Assembly (NCBI GenBank): GCA_965197825.1
Contig: CBDANW010000003.1
Span: 3,087,857 to 3,151,856, forward strand
Source of the DNA: CBDANW01 sp965197825
GTDB taxonomy: Bacteria; Acidobacteriota; Vicinamibacteria; Marinacidobacterales; DATDRI01
DNA length: 64,000 nucleotides
Direction: 5' to 3'
The notes under the pieces were generated by a model. The model had not been told where the DNA came from. It did not search any database and worked only from the letters and a program-made list of their open reading frames with translations. Below are positions 34,328 to 43,996 of the stretch, piece after piece (position 1 is the stretch's first letter; each line of letters starts with the position of its first letter). A program made the translations under genes and the position numbers.

Positions 34328-35212
34328 ATGAACCTGGATACGCTGGATCTCTACTGCAGTATCGTGCTGCGCCAGAGCTTCTCCCGCGCCGCGGTGGAGA
34401 GCGGCGTCACCCAGGCGGCCGCGAGCCAGGCGATTCAACGTCTGGAAGACGAGCTGGGGGCACGCCTCCTGGATCGAAGCAAGCGTCCTTTCACCGTCAC
34501 ACCCGAGGGCGAGAAGTTCTACCGGGCCTGTCGGGAGCTGCTCGATCGATTCCAAACCGTGCGGGAAGAGATCCTCGAGGACAAGCAGAAGGTAGCCGGG
34601 ACCGTGCGGGTCGCGGCTATCTACTCAGTAGGTTTGCACGACATGGGAGGAGAGATGCAGAAGTTCCGCTCCCTCTACCCCGACACGCGCGTGCGGCTCG
34701 AGTGCCTTCACCCGGAGACGGTCGTGCAGTCCGTGCTGGGCGATTTGACCGATGTCGGTATCCTTTCCTACCCGCCCGCCGATCGAGCGCTGAACGTCAT
34801 ACCCTTACGTGATGAAGCGATGCGTCTCGTCTGCAGCCCATCGCATCGACTCGCAAATGCCCAAACGGCTCGTACGGAGACTCTCGAACAGGAGCCATTC
34901 GTGGCGTTCGACCGAGATCTCCCCGTCCGCAAGGCCATCGACAAGGTTCTGCGGCAGTGTGGCGTGCGGACCGACATCGTCATGGAGTTCGATAACGTCG
35001 AGAGCATCAAGAAAGCGGTCGAAAACGGCGTGGGAGTGAGCATCCTCCCCAGCACGACGGTCGAGAACGAGGTGGCGATGAAGACGCTCCGCGCCCTTCC
35101 TCTGGACGTGCGCTTGGAACGTCCTATTGCGCTCATTCACCGCCGACACAAGGCGCTATCTGGTGCCGTTTCGAAGTTCATCTCGATGTTGCAGGAAAGC
35201 TACCAATCCTAA
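34328..35212 (+). CDS. LysR-family transcriptional regulator, likely controlling gltBD
   Basis: 294 residues from ATG 34328; the open frame extends upstream through the pentamer repeats (to 34295), but the helix-turn-helix begins directly at this ATG (MNLDTLDLYCSIVLRQSFSR...). The winged helix covers residues 1-60 (FSRAAVESGVTQAAASQAIQRLEDELG), followed by the two-lobed effector-binding domain from about 90 (VRVAAIYSVG, VGILSYPPADRALNVIPL, AVENGVGVSILP). Divergent orientation to gltB suggests it regulates glutamate synthase and itself, as GltC does; inference from layout. Confidence 0.87.
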   Translation: MNLDTLDLYCSIVLRQSFSRAAVESGVTQAAASQAIQRLEDELGARLLDRSKRPFTVTPEGEKFYRACRELLDRFQTVREEILEDKQKVAGTVRVAAIYSVGLHDMGGEMQKFRSLYPDTRVRLECLHPETVVQSVLGDLTDVGILSYPPADRALNVIPLRDEAMRLVCSPSHRLANAQTARTETLEQEPFVAFDRDLPVRKAIDKVLRQCGVRTDIVMEFDNVESIKKAVENGVGVSILPSTTVENEVAMKTLRALPLDVRLERPIALIHRRHKALSGAVSKFISMLQESYQS

Positions 35213-35252
35213 GGGCCCGGGCAAGAATAACTACCTATTCTTGCCCGGACCC
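35213..35252. terminator. Strong hairpin after the LysR gene
   Basis: GGGCCCGGGCAAGAATA (35213-35229) pairs with TATTCTTGCCCGGACCC (35236-35252), 16 of 17 bases, starting one base after the stop codon. No U-run follows, so termination may be factor-assisted. Confidence 0.6.
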
Positions 35253-35324
35253 TAAGAACCTCTACCGCGACTTGAGACGGATCCGCGGATCGGCTCTAAT
35301 AGTCCGAGACTGGGGCCCAGCCGA

Positions 35325-36335
35325 ATGCGTTTCGCCTTGACCATTCTTCTAATGCTCGTTTCCACCGCGGGCCTCTTTTTCGCGAGCGCTCCGCAAGACA
35401 TCGAGCCCACTGCCGAACAGAAAGCCATCCAGTTTCTTGCCCGTGAGGTGCCTCGCTGGCGGGCCGAGCATGATTGTTACTCCTGCCACAACAACGGCGA
35501 TGCCGCACGGGCGCTCTATCTGGCCGTGAAACAAAATTACGCGGTCCCGAGCGAGTCGTTGCGTACGACCAACGACTGGTTGGTGCGGCCCGAGCGATGG
35601 GACGATAACGGCGGCAACGGAGTGTTCGACGACCGGACCTTGGCGAGGATCCAATTCGCCAATGCGCTCTTGAGCGCGCGGCAAGCCGGTCTTAGCGGGG
35701 ACCACAACGCCCTTCTTAGAGCGGGAGACCTCGTCGCCGAAGACCAGAGCTCGGACGGATCCTGGCGTCTCGACGCAAGCAACAGCATCGGCTCGCCGGC
35801 CACCTATGGAAGATTCCTGACGACCTGGGCCGCTCGACAAGTTCTGAACGCGGCCGGCTCGGAACGGTTTCAGCCCGCGATCGCCGCGGCGGATCGCTGG
35901 CTGCGACACGTAGAGGTCAAAACCGTTCTCGACGCCGCCGCCGTCTTGTTAGCCCTGGAACACGCGAGCGACGCCCAGGCTGCCGAACAGCGACATCGCT
36001 GCCTGAGTCTCATCGTGGAAGGCAGGGCACCTTCCGGTGGTTGGGGAGCCTATGTCACCTCGGCAGCCGAGCCCTTCGATACCGCCGTCGTGCTCCTGGC
36101 GCTCACCGCGTTGAGCGAGAAGCCGGAGCTAGCGAAGCCTGTGCTTGCGGAAGCCGATTTGGACGACGCCATTCGTTCGGGCAGGTCGTTTCTGCTGGAA
36201 CGTCAGCTAGCCGACGGAAGCTGGCCCGAGACGACTCGACCGGCAGGCCAAGTCAGCTACGCGCAATACATCTCCACTTCCGGTTGGGCCACGTTGGCAC
36301 TGCTGACAACGGAAGGGCGCCAAGGAGAACGCTGA
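35325..36335 (+). CDS. Exported protein with a haem-binding CxxCH motif and squalene-cyclase-like alpha/alpha repeats
   Basis: 336 residues. Signal peptide (MRFALTILLMLVSTAGLFFA, cleavage near SAP-QD). The mature N-terminus carries CYSCHNNG (C51-x2-C54-H55), a c-type haem attachment site, followed by repeated helices with the features of prenyltransferase/squalene-oxidase repeats: SSDGSWRLDASNS, APSGGWGAYVTS, LADGSWPETTRP and alternating TWAA/LLAL helices. No catalytic DxDD cyclase motif is visible. A haem next to an alpha toroid suggests an electron-transfer or substrate-binding role in the periplasm; similar fusions occur in bacteria with large cytochrome sets, but the function is unknown to me. 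It is convergent with the next gene. Confidence 0.72.
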   Translation: MRFALTILLMLVSTAGLFFASAPQDIEPTAEQKAIQFLAREVPRWRAEHDCYSCHNNGDAARALYLAVKQNYAVPSESLRTTNDWLVRPERWDDNGGNGVFDDRTLARIQFANALLSARQAGLSGDHNALLRAGDLVAEDQSSDGSWRLDASNSIGSPATYGRFLTTWAARQVLNAAGSERFQPAIAAADRWLRHVEVKTVLDAAAVLLALEHASDAQAAEQRHRCLSLIVEGRAPSGGWGAYVTSAAEPFDTAVVLLALTALSEKPELAKPVLAEADLDDAIRSGRSFLLERQLADGSWPETTRPAGQVSYAQYISTSGWATLALLTTEGRQGER

Positions 36336-36347
36336 ACCCGGCGCGAC

Positions 36348-37526
36348 CTACTCGGTGACGGTGAACGGCACGCGGTAGACTTCACGCTCGTCCGGCTGTT
36401 CCACGCGGTCGAAAACATCCACCTCGAAGAGCCCGCCGATTCGGTTCCCCGCTAGATCTTCCAGAATCGACATCGCGACGAGGTGATAGTTTCCTTCCTC
36501 CCATGGCTCATCTGGCGTGAATGCCCATCGCGTTTCGTTTTCTTCGATCTCGATTTCACCTTGAATGGGCCGACCGTCTGCGGTCTCCACACCCAAGGCG
36601 CGCGCCATCAACCCACGATCGAGGGGCTCCGGAAAATCGACCACCAACGCTTCCTGAGTCGAGAGGCTGGGAGACGCGAGGGCCCAGGTCGACGTATCGA
36701 GAGGGGTCTCGTCGGGCGGCCCGACACGGAAGGTCTTTCGATATGGCTCCCGAAGAGAATTGCCTTGCGCGTCTCTCCAACTCGCGTCGATGACCAGAGC
36801 GTACTCTTGACCCTCGCGGACGGATCGACCGAGCTGCTCGTTGGGAAGAATGCCCCTCTTGACGCGGCCGGGATCGAAGAAAACCGTATAGCGCCGCCGC
36901 TCACGATCCCAGAACTCCCCACCCAAGGGGAGAAAGGGATCGACGACCTCCTCGCCCGATGCCTCGAGTAGCTTGATGAACGGAAGCCCGTCACCCATCC
37001 GCATCGGCGCAGAGAAGTGAACGTAGAGCTTCAACTGGTTCTCGGGTAGCAAATCACTCGAGGGGTATAAGGCTTCGACGATCGTCGTCGGCACGACGTC
37101 TGGCATGGGCAGTGAAAGGATGGACTCCACGGGCTCGGCGGTCCCCTCGGAATGCTTGGTGAGAGCATTGGGATCGAATCGGACCCGGTAGCGGCGCCCG
37201 GCATCGAGCCCGAACAGGGGCGCAAAGCGCAGGCTCTCCCCCACCACCTCGTAGCGACCGAGGACGGCGGGAGTGTTCTCGCCCGGCGTCTCTTCCTCGT
37301 AGACAGAGATCCAGAGCACCCTCGACCATTCTTCGTCCGACAAAGATGCGGCGCGGAGGGCTTCAACAAGCGGGGCGGACAACCCATTCACCTCGACGAA
37401 CGCGCGAGACGGGTCGTCTTCGGGAGCGAGGAGCTGCAGATCGGGGCCACCTTCGGCTGGCTGGGCGGGGGCCAAGCCACACGCGAGTGCAGTCATCGCG
37501 AGGGCCGAGGCAACCAAACCTTTCAT
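36348..37526 (-). CDS. Exported Ig-like-domain protein (SbsA-type repeats), unknown function
   Basis: 392 residues from ATG 37526 (MKGLVASALAMTALACG; the open frame extends to 37559). The signal peptide ends in a possible lipobox (ALAC, not an ideal match). The mature part contains several Ig-like beta-sandwich repeats with the landmarks of the bacterial SbsA Ig-like family: YVHFSAPMRMGDG, RVKRGILPNEQLGRSVREGQEYALVID, ALVVDFPEPLDRGLMARALGVETADGRPI, LEDLAGNRIGGLFEVD. Probably a cell-surface or periplasmic lipoprotein. It sits just downstream of a propeller protein on the same strand, 68 bases away, and may be co-transcribed with it. Confidence 0.7.
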   Translation of the reverse strand: MKGLVASALAMTALACGLAPAQPAEGGPDLQLLAPEDDPSRAFVEVNGLSAPLVEALRAASLSDEEWSRVLWISVYEEETPGENTPAVLGRYEVVGESLRFAPLFGLDAGRRYRVRFDPNALTKHSEGTAEPVESILSLPMPDVVPTTIVEALYPSSDLLPENQLKLYVHFSAPMRMGDGLPFIKLLEASGEEVVDPFLPLGGEFWDRERRRYTVFFDPGRVKRGILPNEQLGRSVREGQEYALVIDASWRDAQGNSLREPYRKTFRVGPPDETPLDTSTWALASPSLSTQEALVVDFPEPLDRGLMARALGVETADGRPIQGEIEIEENETRWAFTPDEPWEEGNYHLVAMSILEDLAGNRIGGLFEVDVFDRVEQPDEREVYRVPFTVTE

Positions 37527-37594
37527 CGTCTCATCGTCAGAACGACGCGGAACGGGCAATGCCGGCGCGGGTTCCTCACCCGCGCCGGCACGTG

Positions 37595-38692
37595 CTACGG
37601 CAGCTCGACGGTTTCGAGATTCAGCTCGCCCGAGTCGGTGCGCGCGGCGATGAGCACCCGAGTGTCGTCGAGCAGATCGAGCTGCTCCACTCCGGTCATC
37701 GTCGCAATGGTCTCGTAGGTAACGCCAGCTTTGTCTTCGATGTGATTGGTGATCGGGGCCTGACTGCCAAAACCGTCGGTCGGGATCTTCATGACGCCCC
37801 GGCTGGTGTTCGACATGAGCAGGTAATCCTTGCCGTCTTTCTGGTAGACGATCATATCGATGGGGCGATTGCGGTTTCCGAGCTCGGCGATCGTCGTGCC
37901 GACGACTTTCTCACCGGCTTTCAGCTCGGCGAGCGGGAATTTGACCAAAGGTGTGCAGAGATAGCCGGCCACGAGATGCGGCTCATTGTCGATCTCGTAC
38001 GGCACGAAGCTGTAGACGGGAGAACGCGTCTCCCATTCCCCGTGCGAGCCGTGCCAGATCTCCACGCTGGTTCCCCCATCGATGCTCTCGAAGGGATAGC
38101 GCACCGACCGCAGCTTCGAAGTGAACTCCTCGTTGGAAAGTCCGGCGATGAACAGACGTCCCTCGGTGTAAGCCATGTCGGTGATCGACAGCATGCCCGG
38201 ATCGCGACGCGCGCTCGGATCGGCCTTCGGCGGATTCGGTAGCGCCACCTTAGTGTAGGTGACGCTGTCCAACGAAATCACGTCGATCTCGCCGGCGCCG
38301 TCCACCCGGAGCAGTACCGGCTGCGCACCCGCTCCCTGGCCACGGGTGACGGAAAGAAACGCGTTCTTGGACCTAGGATCGACCGCCAGATCCATCACGG
38401 CAATCTCTCGAGGAGACGTTCCGAGCAAGGCGGCGATCTTCTGGTCGATAGCCGGGATGCTGACGATTCCCGGCGTCTTCCCGGAGGCCGCGTCGCCTAG
38501 CTCCAGTGCATAGATGGTCGCCGCTTTGATATCCGCGGCGAACAAGACCCCTTCCGGCCCGAAGGTGAGCGGTCCCCCGGACTGGAACTGCGGACCAACG
38601 TCCGGGACGGCCGTGGCCGACAAGACTGTCAAGGGCACCGTGAGGCAGACCGCGCCGAGCAATGCGCCCATTAAGAGCAGCTTACGTGACAT
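37595..38692 (-). CDS. Exported beta-propeller-like protein of unknown function
   Basis: 365 residues from ATG 38692 (MSRKLLLMGALLGAVCLTVP); the open frame continues to 38764 without a good ribosome site, while AAAGGAG lies nine bases before this ATG. After the signal peptide, the chain has repeated segments of propeller character (GPEGVLFAADIKAATIYALEL, IAVMDLAVDPRSKNAFLSV, ITDMAYTEGRLFIAGLS, MIVYQKDGKDYLLMSNTSRGVMKI). No catalytic motif. Together with the Ig-like protein downstream it forms a probable two-gene unit, divergent from the array of barrel genes. Confidence 0.7.
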   Translation of the reverse strand: MSRKLLLMGALLGAVCLTVPLTVLSATAVPDVGPQFQSGGPLTFGPEGVLFAADIKAATIYALELGDAASGKTPGIVSIPAIDQKIAALLGTSPREIAVMDLAVDPRSKNAFLSVTRGQGAGAQPVLLRVDGAGEIDVISLDSVTYTKVALPNPPKADPSARRDPGMLSITDMAYTEGRLFIAGLSNEEFTSKLRSVRYPFESIDGGTSVEIWHGSHGEWETRSPVYSFVPYEIDNEPHLVAGYLCTPLVKFPLAELKAGEKVVGTTIAELGNRNRPIDMIVYQKDGKDYLLMSNTSRGVMKIPTDGFGSQAPITNHIEDKAGVTYETIATMTGVEQLDLLDDTRVLIAARTDSGELNLETVELP

Positions 38693-38777
38693 GAATCGAC
38701 TCCTTTCCCCCAAGATTAGGGGTTCTCCCTCCGTTGCCCCACCCCCGGAAACGGGTCGGGGCAAGTATTCTCCATAG

Positions 38778-41267
38778 ATGGGATCCTCTGAAGATGTCGC
38801 GCTGTATTCTACGCCGCCCGAGTCCCTCGATCAACAACCGTTGTCGGATCGGCCCTTGCGCGCGATCGGCAATCGTACTATCTTGTGTTCTGTGTACGCT
38901 TGCACCCTATCATTAGTATTTTACTCCGGTCCACGCCTCTCCATACGGCGATCCGTCTTCATCGTCGCGGCGACGGTCGTCTTCGCCGCCCCTGCAATGG
39001 GAACGGCCGCTGAGGAGGGTGTCGCCGCGGATCCCGCCAGGCCCATCGAGATATTCGGTCCGCCGCCGCCCAGCGCTCCCGAGGTCATGGCTCGGGACGA
39101 GCTGGGGAGGGTCACCTTGCGGGCGACGCGGTTGGTTGAGCCCATCGTACTCGACGGGAAGCTGGACGATCCGGTGTACGCCCAGGTGAAGGCCGTGACC
39201 GGCTTCATCCAGCAAGAGCCTGATGACGGCGAGTTGGCTACCGAGCAGACCGAGGCCTGGATCCTCTTCGACGATCGCTATCTCTACGTCTCCGCTCGCT
39301 GCTGGGACAGTCATCCAGAGCGCATGGTAGCCAACGAGATGCGCCGGGATAACAGCGGCATCTGGCAGAACGAGAATTTCACTGTGCTCATCGACACCTT
39401 CTACGATCGCCGCAACGGCTTCTACTTCCAAACCAACCCCCTCGGTGCGCTTCGGGACCAGGCGGTCGGCGACGAGGGCCAGGCCATCAACTCCGACTGG
39501 AATACCGTCTGGGAGGCCAAGGCTTCGACGTTCGAGCAGGGCTGGATGCTTGAGATAGCCATTCCTTTCAAATCGCTGCGGTTCCAGCAAGGAGGCGCAC
39601 AAGTCTGGGGCTTCAACTTGCGGCGCATCGTGACATGGAAGAACGAGCGCTCCTTCATCGCGCCGATCTCCGCCTCTTACGGTCAGACTGGGACATACCG
39701 GTTCTCCGACGCGGCCACGCTCGTGGGGCTGGAGGTAGTGGGCGCGACGCGAAATCTGGAGCTCAAGCCTTATGCGGTGTCTACTTTGACGACGGACCAG
39801 ACTGCAGACGAGCCCTTTACCAATGACCCGGACGCGGACTTCGGTTTCGACGTCAAGTATGGATTGACCCAGGGTCTCATCGCCGACTTCACTTACAACA
39901 CCGACTTCGCTCAGATTGAAGAGGACCAACAGCAGGTCAACCTGACCCGCTTCAACCTGCTCTTCCCCGAAAAACGCGACTTCTTTTTGGAAGGACAGTC
40001 CATTTTCAACTTCGGAGGCGTCCAGACGCTGCGCCGAGGCGGTACCGTCCGGCCCGGAGTGCGACGGACGGATCTCACTCCCATCATGTTCTTTAGCCGC
40101 CGCATCGGCCTCACCGAAGACGGTGTCGATCCGATCCGCGTCGGCGGTCGGGTAACCGGCCGGGCCGGCGCCTACCGCATCGGAGCCCTCAACATCCGGA
40201 CCCGAGGCGTCGAGGATACGAAGATCCCCGCCACCAACTTCTCCGTTTTTCGGCTGCGGCGTGACCTCTTCCGCCGCAGCGACATCGGCTTGATCGCCAC
40301 ATACCGGAACGCCTCCCTCACCGACGGTGCCAGCTCCAACTCTCTTTTCGGTGTGGATGGAAACTTTGCCTTTTTCCAGAACCTGACCATCAACGGTTAC
40401 TACGCTATGAGCCGCACGCCTCTCGCCGAAGGGGGTCTGGTGGGAACCGACGACGCCAGCTACCTGGGCAACCTCAACTACTCTTCGGATCGCTACGGGC
40501 TCATCCTGGAGCACCTCTACACGGGAGAGCATTTCCAACCGGAACTGGGTTTTCTCCGCCGAGATGCCTTTCGGCGTAGCTTCGCTCAGGGGCGATTCAG
40601 TCCTCGCCCGCGATCGATCGAGACGATCCGCCGGCTGGTGCTCCAAAGCGAGCTCGACTACATCACCGATCCCGGAGGGCGTGTCGAGACCAAGACGTTC
40701 CAAGGATTGTTCCGCATCGAGTTCGAGAGCGCCGACCTGGCTAGCGTAGAGTACAACCGCAATTTCGAATTCCTTCCCGAAGAGTTCGAGATTTCCGACG
40801 GAGTGATCCTGCCGGTCGCGGAATATCGATTTCAGGACGTGCGCCTCTCGTACGTGCTCGGCGCCCAGCGGGCGATTCCCGGCACCGTCATCTTTAGAAC
40901 CGGAAGCTTCTTCAGCGGCGACCGACAAGAGCTGGCTTTCAATGGGCGCGTCGAGCTCTCCTCCAAGTTCTCACTCGAGCCGCGCATTGCGGTCAATTGG
41001 GTGGATCTCGAAGAGGGCAGCTTCACGCAACGACTGGTGAGCGCGCGGGTGAACTACACGTTTACTCCTCGGATGTTCGTCAGCAGTCTCCTCCAGTACA
41101 ACTCAGGCTCGGACTCTTTTAGCTCCAGCATCCGCTTCCGTTGGGAGTACGAACCGGGAAGCGATCTCTTCGTGGTGTATAGCGAAGGGCGTGAGGATCT
41201 CTCTCTTTCGCCTTTCTTGGCCAACCGAAGCTTTGCGGTGAAGTTCACCAAGCTCTTCCGGTTCTAG
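38778..41267 (+). CDS. CBM9-like/DUF5916 outer-membrane barrel protein, array copy 1
   Basis: 829 codons from ATG 38778, but the first 50 residues are not convincing; the signal peptide (SIRRSVFIVAATVVFAAPAM) begins about residue 54, and a GTG or TTG near 38885-38895 may be the real start. This copy lacks the N-terminal beta domain and linker of the other seven and goes almost directly from signal peptide to PPPPSAPEVMARDELGRVTLRAT, so it is probably the ancestral form or a trimmed one. The barrel contains the family landmarks TDFAQIEEDQQQVNLTRF, FPEKRDFFLEGQSIFNFGG, RRIGLTEDGVDPIRVGGRVTGRAG. Its stop lies two bases before the next open frame. Confidence 0.85.
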   Translation: MGSSEDVALYSTPPESLDQQPLSDRPLRAIGNRTILCSVYACTLSLVFYSGPRLSIRRSVFIVAATVVFAAPAMGTAAEEGVAADPARPIEIFGPPPPSAPEVMARDELGRVTLRATRLVEPIVLDGKLDDPVYAQVKAVTGFIQQEPDDGELATEQTEAWILFDDRYLYVSARCWDSHPERMVANEMRRDNSGIWQNENFTVLIDTFYDRRNGFYFQTNPLGALRDQAVGDEGQAINSDWNTVWEAKASTFEQGWMLEIAIPFKSLRFQQGGAQVWGFNLRRIVTWKNERSFIAPISASYGQTGTYRFSDAATLVGLEVVGATRNLELKPYAVSTLTTDQTADEPFTNDPDADFGFDVKYGLTQGLIADFTYNTDFAQIEEDQQQVNLTRFNLLFPEKRDFFLEGQSIFNFGGVQTLRRGGTVRPGVRRTDLTPIMFFSRRIGLTEDGVDPIRVGGRVTGRAGAYRIGALNIRTRGVEDTKIPATNFSVFRLRRDLFRRSDIGLIATYRNASLTDGASSNSLFGVDGNFAFFQNLTINGYYAMSRTPLAEGGLVGTDDASYLGNLNYSSDRYGLILEHLYTGEHFQPELGFLRRDAFRRSFAQGRFSPRPRSIETIRRLVLQSELDYITDPGGRVETKTFQGLFRIEFESADLASVEYNRNFEFLPEEFEISDGVILPVAEYRFQDVRLSYVLGAQRAIPGTVIFRTGSFFSGDRQELAFNGRVELSSKFSLEPRIAVNWVDLEEGSFTQRLVSARVNYTFTPRMFVSSLLQYNSGSDSFSSSIRFRWEYEPGSDLFVVYSEGREDLSLSPFLANRSFAVKFTKLFRF

Positions 41268-41326
41268 TCTTGGCCTCTTCCTGGACCCTCGCACCTATGA
41301 TGTTCATCCTTCCAGTCAGTAGGAGC

Positions 41327-43957
41327 ATGCTTCGGTTAACCGGGGTTGTGGCCGTCTCGTTGCTTCTGGTGCTCCCGCAGAATGCCACCGCCACCGGAGT
41401 GGTGACATTTGCGGATGGCACGCGGCTCTCAGTCCAGGGCTACGAGTTGAAGGGCGAACTCGTCGTCATGACCACCCTGGATGGTAAGCTGCAGTCGGTT
41501 CCGCGGAGCTACGTCGATCTCGAAGCGACCGAGCGGATGAACGGGTCGGTCGAGCCGGCGGCGTCGACCCTGCCGCCGTCTCGCGAAACCGCGCCAGCTG
41601 CTTCCCCTCCCCCGTCGCTGCGAGCCTCGATTAGTCCCCCGCCTCCTCCCGCGTCCGCGACCCAGTCGGTGTCGCTCGAGCCTCCCGCGTCGCCGCCTCA
41701 ATCCCCGGCCGCGGTTTCCGCATCGACGACGGCGCTCCCGTCGTTCTCCCCCCCGGCGCCTCGCGCTCCCGAAGTCATGGCGCGAGACAGCGAGGGACGC
41801 ATCACGGTGCGGGCGACCCGCCTGGCCGAGCCCATCGTTCTCGACGGTAAGCTGGACGATCCGGTCTACTCTCGGGTCAAGGCTCTGACCGGTTTCATCC
41901 AGACGGAGCCGCGGGAAGGCGAGCCGGCCACCGAGGAGACTGAGGCATGGATCTTCTTCGACGACAGTAATCTTTATGTCGCCACTCGGTGCTGGGACAG
42001 TCATCCGGAGCGGATGGTGGTCAATGAGATGCGTCGAGATCATAGCGGCGTCGGCCGCAACGAGAACATCTCCGTACTGATCGACACGTTCTACGATCGC
42101 CGCAACGGCTTCCATTTCCAAGTCAATGCCCTCGGTGCGATTCGGGACCAGGCGGTCGGCGACGAAGGCCGGGCTCTCAATCTCGACTGGAACACGGTTT
42201 GGGACGCCAAGGCATCCCGGTTCGATCAGGGCTGGACCCTCGAGATAGCCATTCCCCTCAAATCGTTGCGGTTCAAGCAGGGGGGCGCGCAGGTTTGGGG
42301 TTTGAACATCCGACGCATCGTCACCTGGAAGAACGAGCGCTCCTTCCTCGCGCCGATCTCGGCGTCATACGGCACGCGAGGAGCGTACCGGTTCTCCGAC
42401 GCGGCTACTCTTGTGGGGGTGGACGTGCCGGGCGCGACACGAAACCTGGAGCTGAAGCCGTATGCGGTGTCCTCGCTGACCACGGATCAAAAGGCCGATG
42501 AGCCCTTTACCAACGACCCGGACGCCGACGTCGGCTTCGACGTCAAGTATGGCTTGACCCGCGGACTCATCGCCGACTTCACCTACAACACCGACTTCGC
42601 TCAGATCGAAGAGGACCAACAGCAGGTCAATCTGACGCGCTTCAACCTGCTCTTCCCCGAAAAACGCGACTTCTTCCTCGAGGGGCAATCGATTTTCGCC
42701 TTTGGGGGCGTCCAGACCTTCCGTGGCGGCGGCTCCGCCCGCCCCGGGATCCCCCGGTCGGATCTCACTCCCATCATGTTCTTCAGCCGCCGCATCGGCC
42801 TCACCGAAGATGGTGAAGACCCCATCCGGGTCGGGGGCCGCGTCACCGGCCGGGCCGGCGGCTACCGGATTGGCGCCCTGAACATCCAGACCCGAGGCAT
42901 CGCGGATACCGGGATCTCCGCCACGAACTTCTCCGTTTTCCGGCTGCGGCGGGACGTCCTCCGCCGCAGCGACATTGGCGTCATTGCCACCTATCGGAAC
43001 ACCTCCCTCACCGACGGTGCGAGCTCCAACTCCCTTTTCGGTGTCGACGGAAACTTTGCCCTCCATCAGAACCTGACGATCAATAGCCACTACGCGCTCA
43101 CCCGCACGTCTCTGGCCGAAGGTGGATTGGTGGGAACCGACGACGCCAGCTATCGGGGCAACCTTACCTACTCTTCGGATCGCTACGGGCTCATCATGGA
43201 GCACCTCTACGTGGGGGAGCATTTCCTGCCCGAGCTGGGTTTTCTCCGCCGAGATGCCTTTCGTAGAAATTTCGCCCAGGCGCGGTTCAGTCCCCGCCCG
43301 AGCTCGATCGCGGCGATCCGCCGGCTGGTGTATCAAGGCGAGTTCGATTACATCACCGATCCCAGCGGTCGCCTCGAGACTCAACGAGCCCAAGCTCACT
43401 TCCGCATCGAGTTCGAAAACTCCAATCAGGCACGCGGGGTGTACACCAACTACTACGAGTTCCTTCCCGAAGAGTTCGAGATTTCCGACGGGGTGATCCT
43501 CCCGGTCGCGGAATATCGATTCCAGGACGTGCTCTTCCTTTACTCTCTCGGCGCTCAGACATTCCTGCCCTCCACGATGACGTTCCGCACCGGAAGCTTC
43601 TTCAGCGGCGATCGACAAGAGGTGATTTTCAACGGGCGTGTCGAATTGTCCCCCAAGTTCTCACTCGAGCCGCGCGTCGCCGTCAATTGGGTCGATCTCG
43701 AAGAGGGTAGCTTTACGCAACGACTGGTGAGCGCACGGGTGAGCTACACGTTCACCCCGCGGATGTTCGTCAGCAGTCTCGTCCAATACGACTCGGGCTC
43801 GGACTCTTTCAGCTCCAGCGTTCGCTTCCGTTGGGAGTACGAGCCGGGCAGCGATCTCTTCGTCGTCTACAGCGAAGGACGCGACGATCTCTCCTTCGAT
43901 CCTTTCTTGGCCAACCGTACCTTCGCGGTGAAGTTCACCAAACTCTTCCGGTTCTAG
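41327..43957 (+). CDS. CBM9-like/DUF5916 outer-membrane barrel protein, array copy 2
   Basis: 876 codons from ATG 41327 with AGTAGGAG just upstream; an open frame from a TTG at 41270 precedes it. Signal peptide MLRLTGVVAVSLLLVLPQNA, then the beta domain, then the longest Pro-rich linker of the array (PPSLRASISPPPPPASATQS and following). The barrel begins after TWKNERSFLAPISASYG. Closest to copy 3 in the last third, including a shared run around RNFAQARFSPRPSSIAAIRR. Unlike copies 3-8 there is no TATAAT before the start; it is probably read from the copy 1 transcript. Confidence 0.88.
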   Translation: MLRLTGVVAVSLLLVLPQNATATGVVTFADGTRLSVQGYELKGELVVMTTLDGKLQSVPRSYVDLEATERMNGSVEPAASTLPPSRETAPAASPPPSLRASISPPPPPASATQSVSLEPPASPPQSPAAVSASTTALPSFSPPAPRAPEVMARDSEGRITVRATRLAEPIVLDGKLDDPVYSRVKALTGFIQTEPREGEPATEETEAWIFFDDSNLYVATRCWDSHPERMVVNEMRRDHSGVGRNENISVLIDTFYDRRNGFHFQVNALGAIRDQAVGDEGRALNLDWNTVWDAKASRFDQGWTLEIAIPLKSLRFKQGGAQVWGLNIRRIVTWKNERSFLAPISASYGTRGAYRFSDAATLVGVDVPGATRNLELKPYAVSSLTTDQKADEPFTNDPDADVGFDVKYGLTRGLIADFTYNTDFAQIEEDQQQVNLTRFNLLFPEKRDFFLEGQSIFAFGGVQTFRGGGSARPGIPRSDLTPIMFFSRRIGLTEDGEDPIRVGGRVTGRAGGYRIGALNIQTRGIADTGISATNFSVFRLRRDVLRRSDIGVIATYRNTSLTDGASSNSLFGVDGNFALHQNLTINSHYALTRTSLAEGGLVGTDDASYRGNLTYSSDRYGLIMEHLYVGEHFLPELGFLRRDAFRRNFAQARFSPRPSSIAAIRRLVYQGEFDYITDPSGRLETQRAQAHFRIEFENSNQARGVYTNYYEFLPEEFEISDGVILPVAEYRFQDVLFLYSLGAQTFLPSTMTFRTGSFFSGDRQEVIFNGRVELSPKFSLEPRVAVNWVDLEEGSFTQRLVSARVSYTFTPRMFVSSLVQYDSGSDSFSSSVRFRWEYEPGSDLFVVYSEGRDDLSFDPFLANRTFAVKFTKLFRF

Positions 43958-43996
43958 CTCGGGACTCTTCCTAGACCGAGCCCTCCAAGATTTGTC

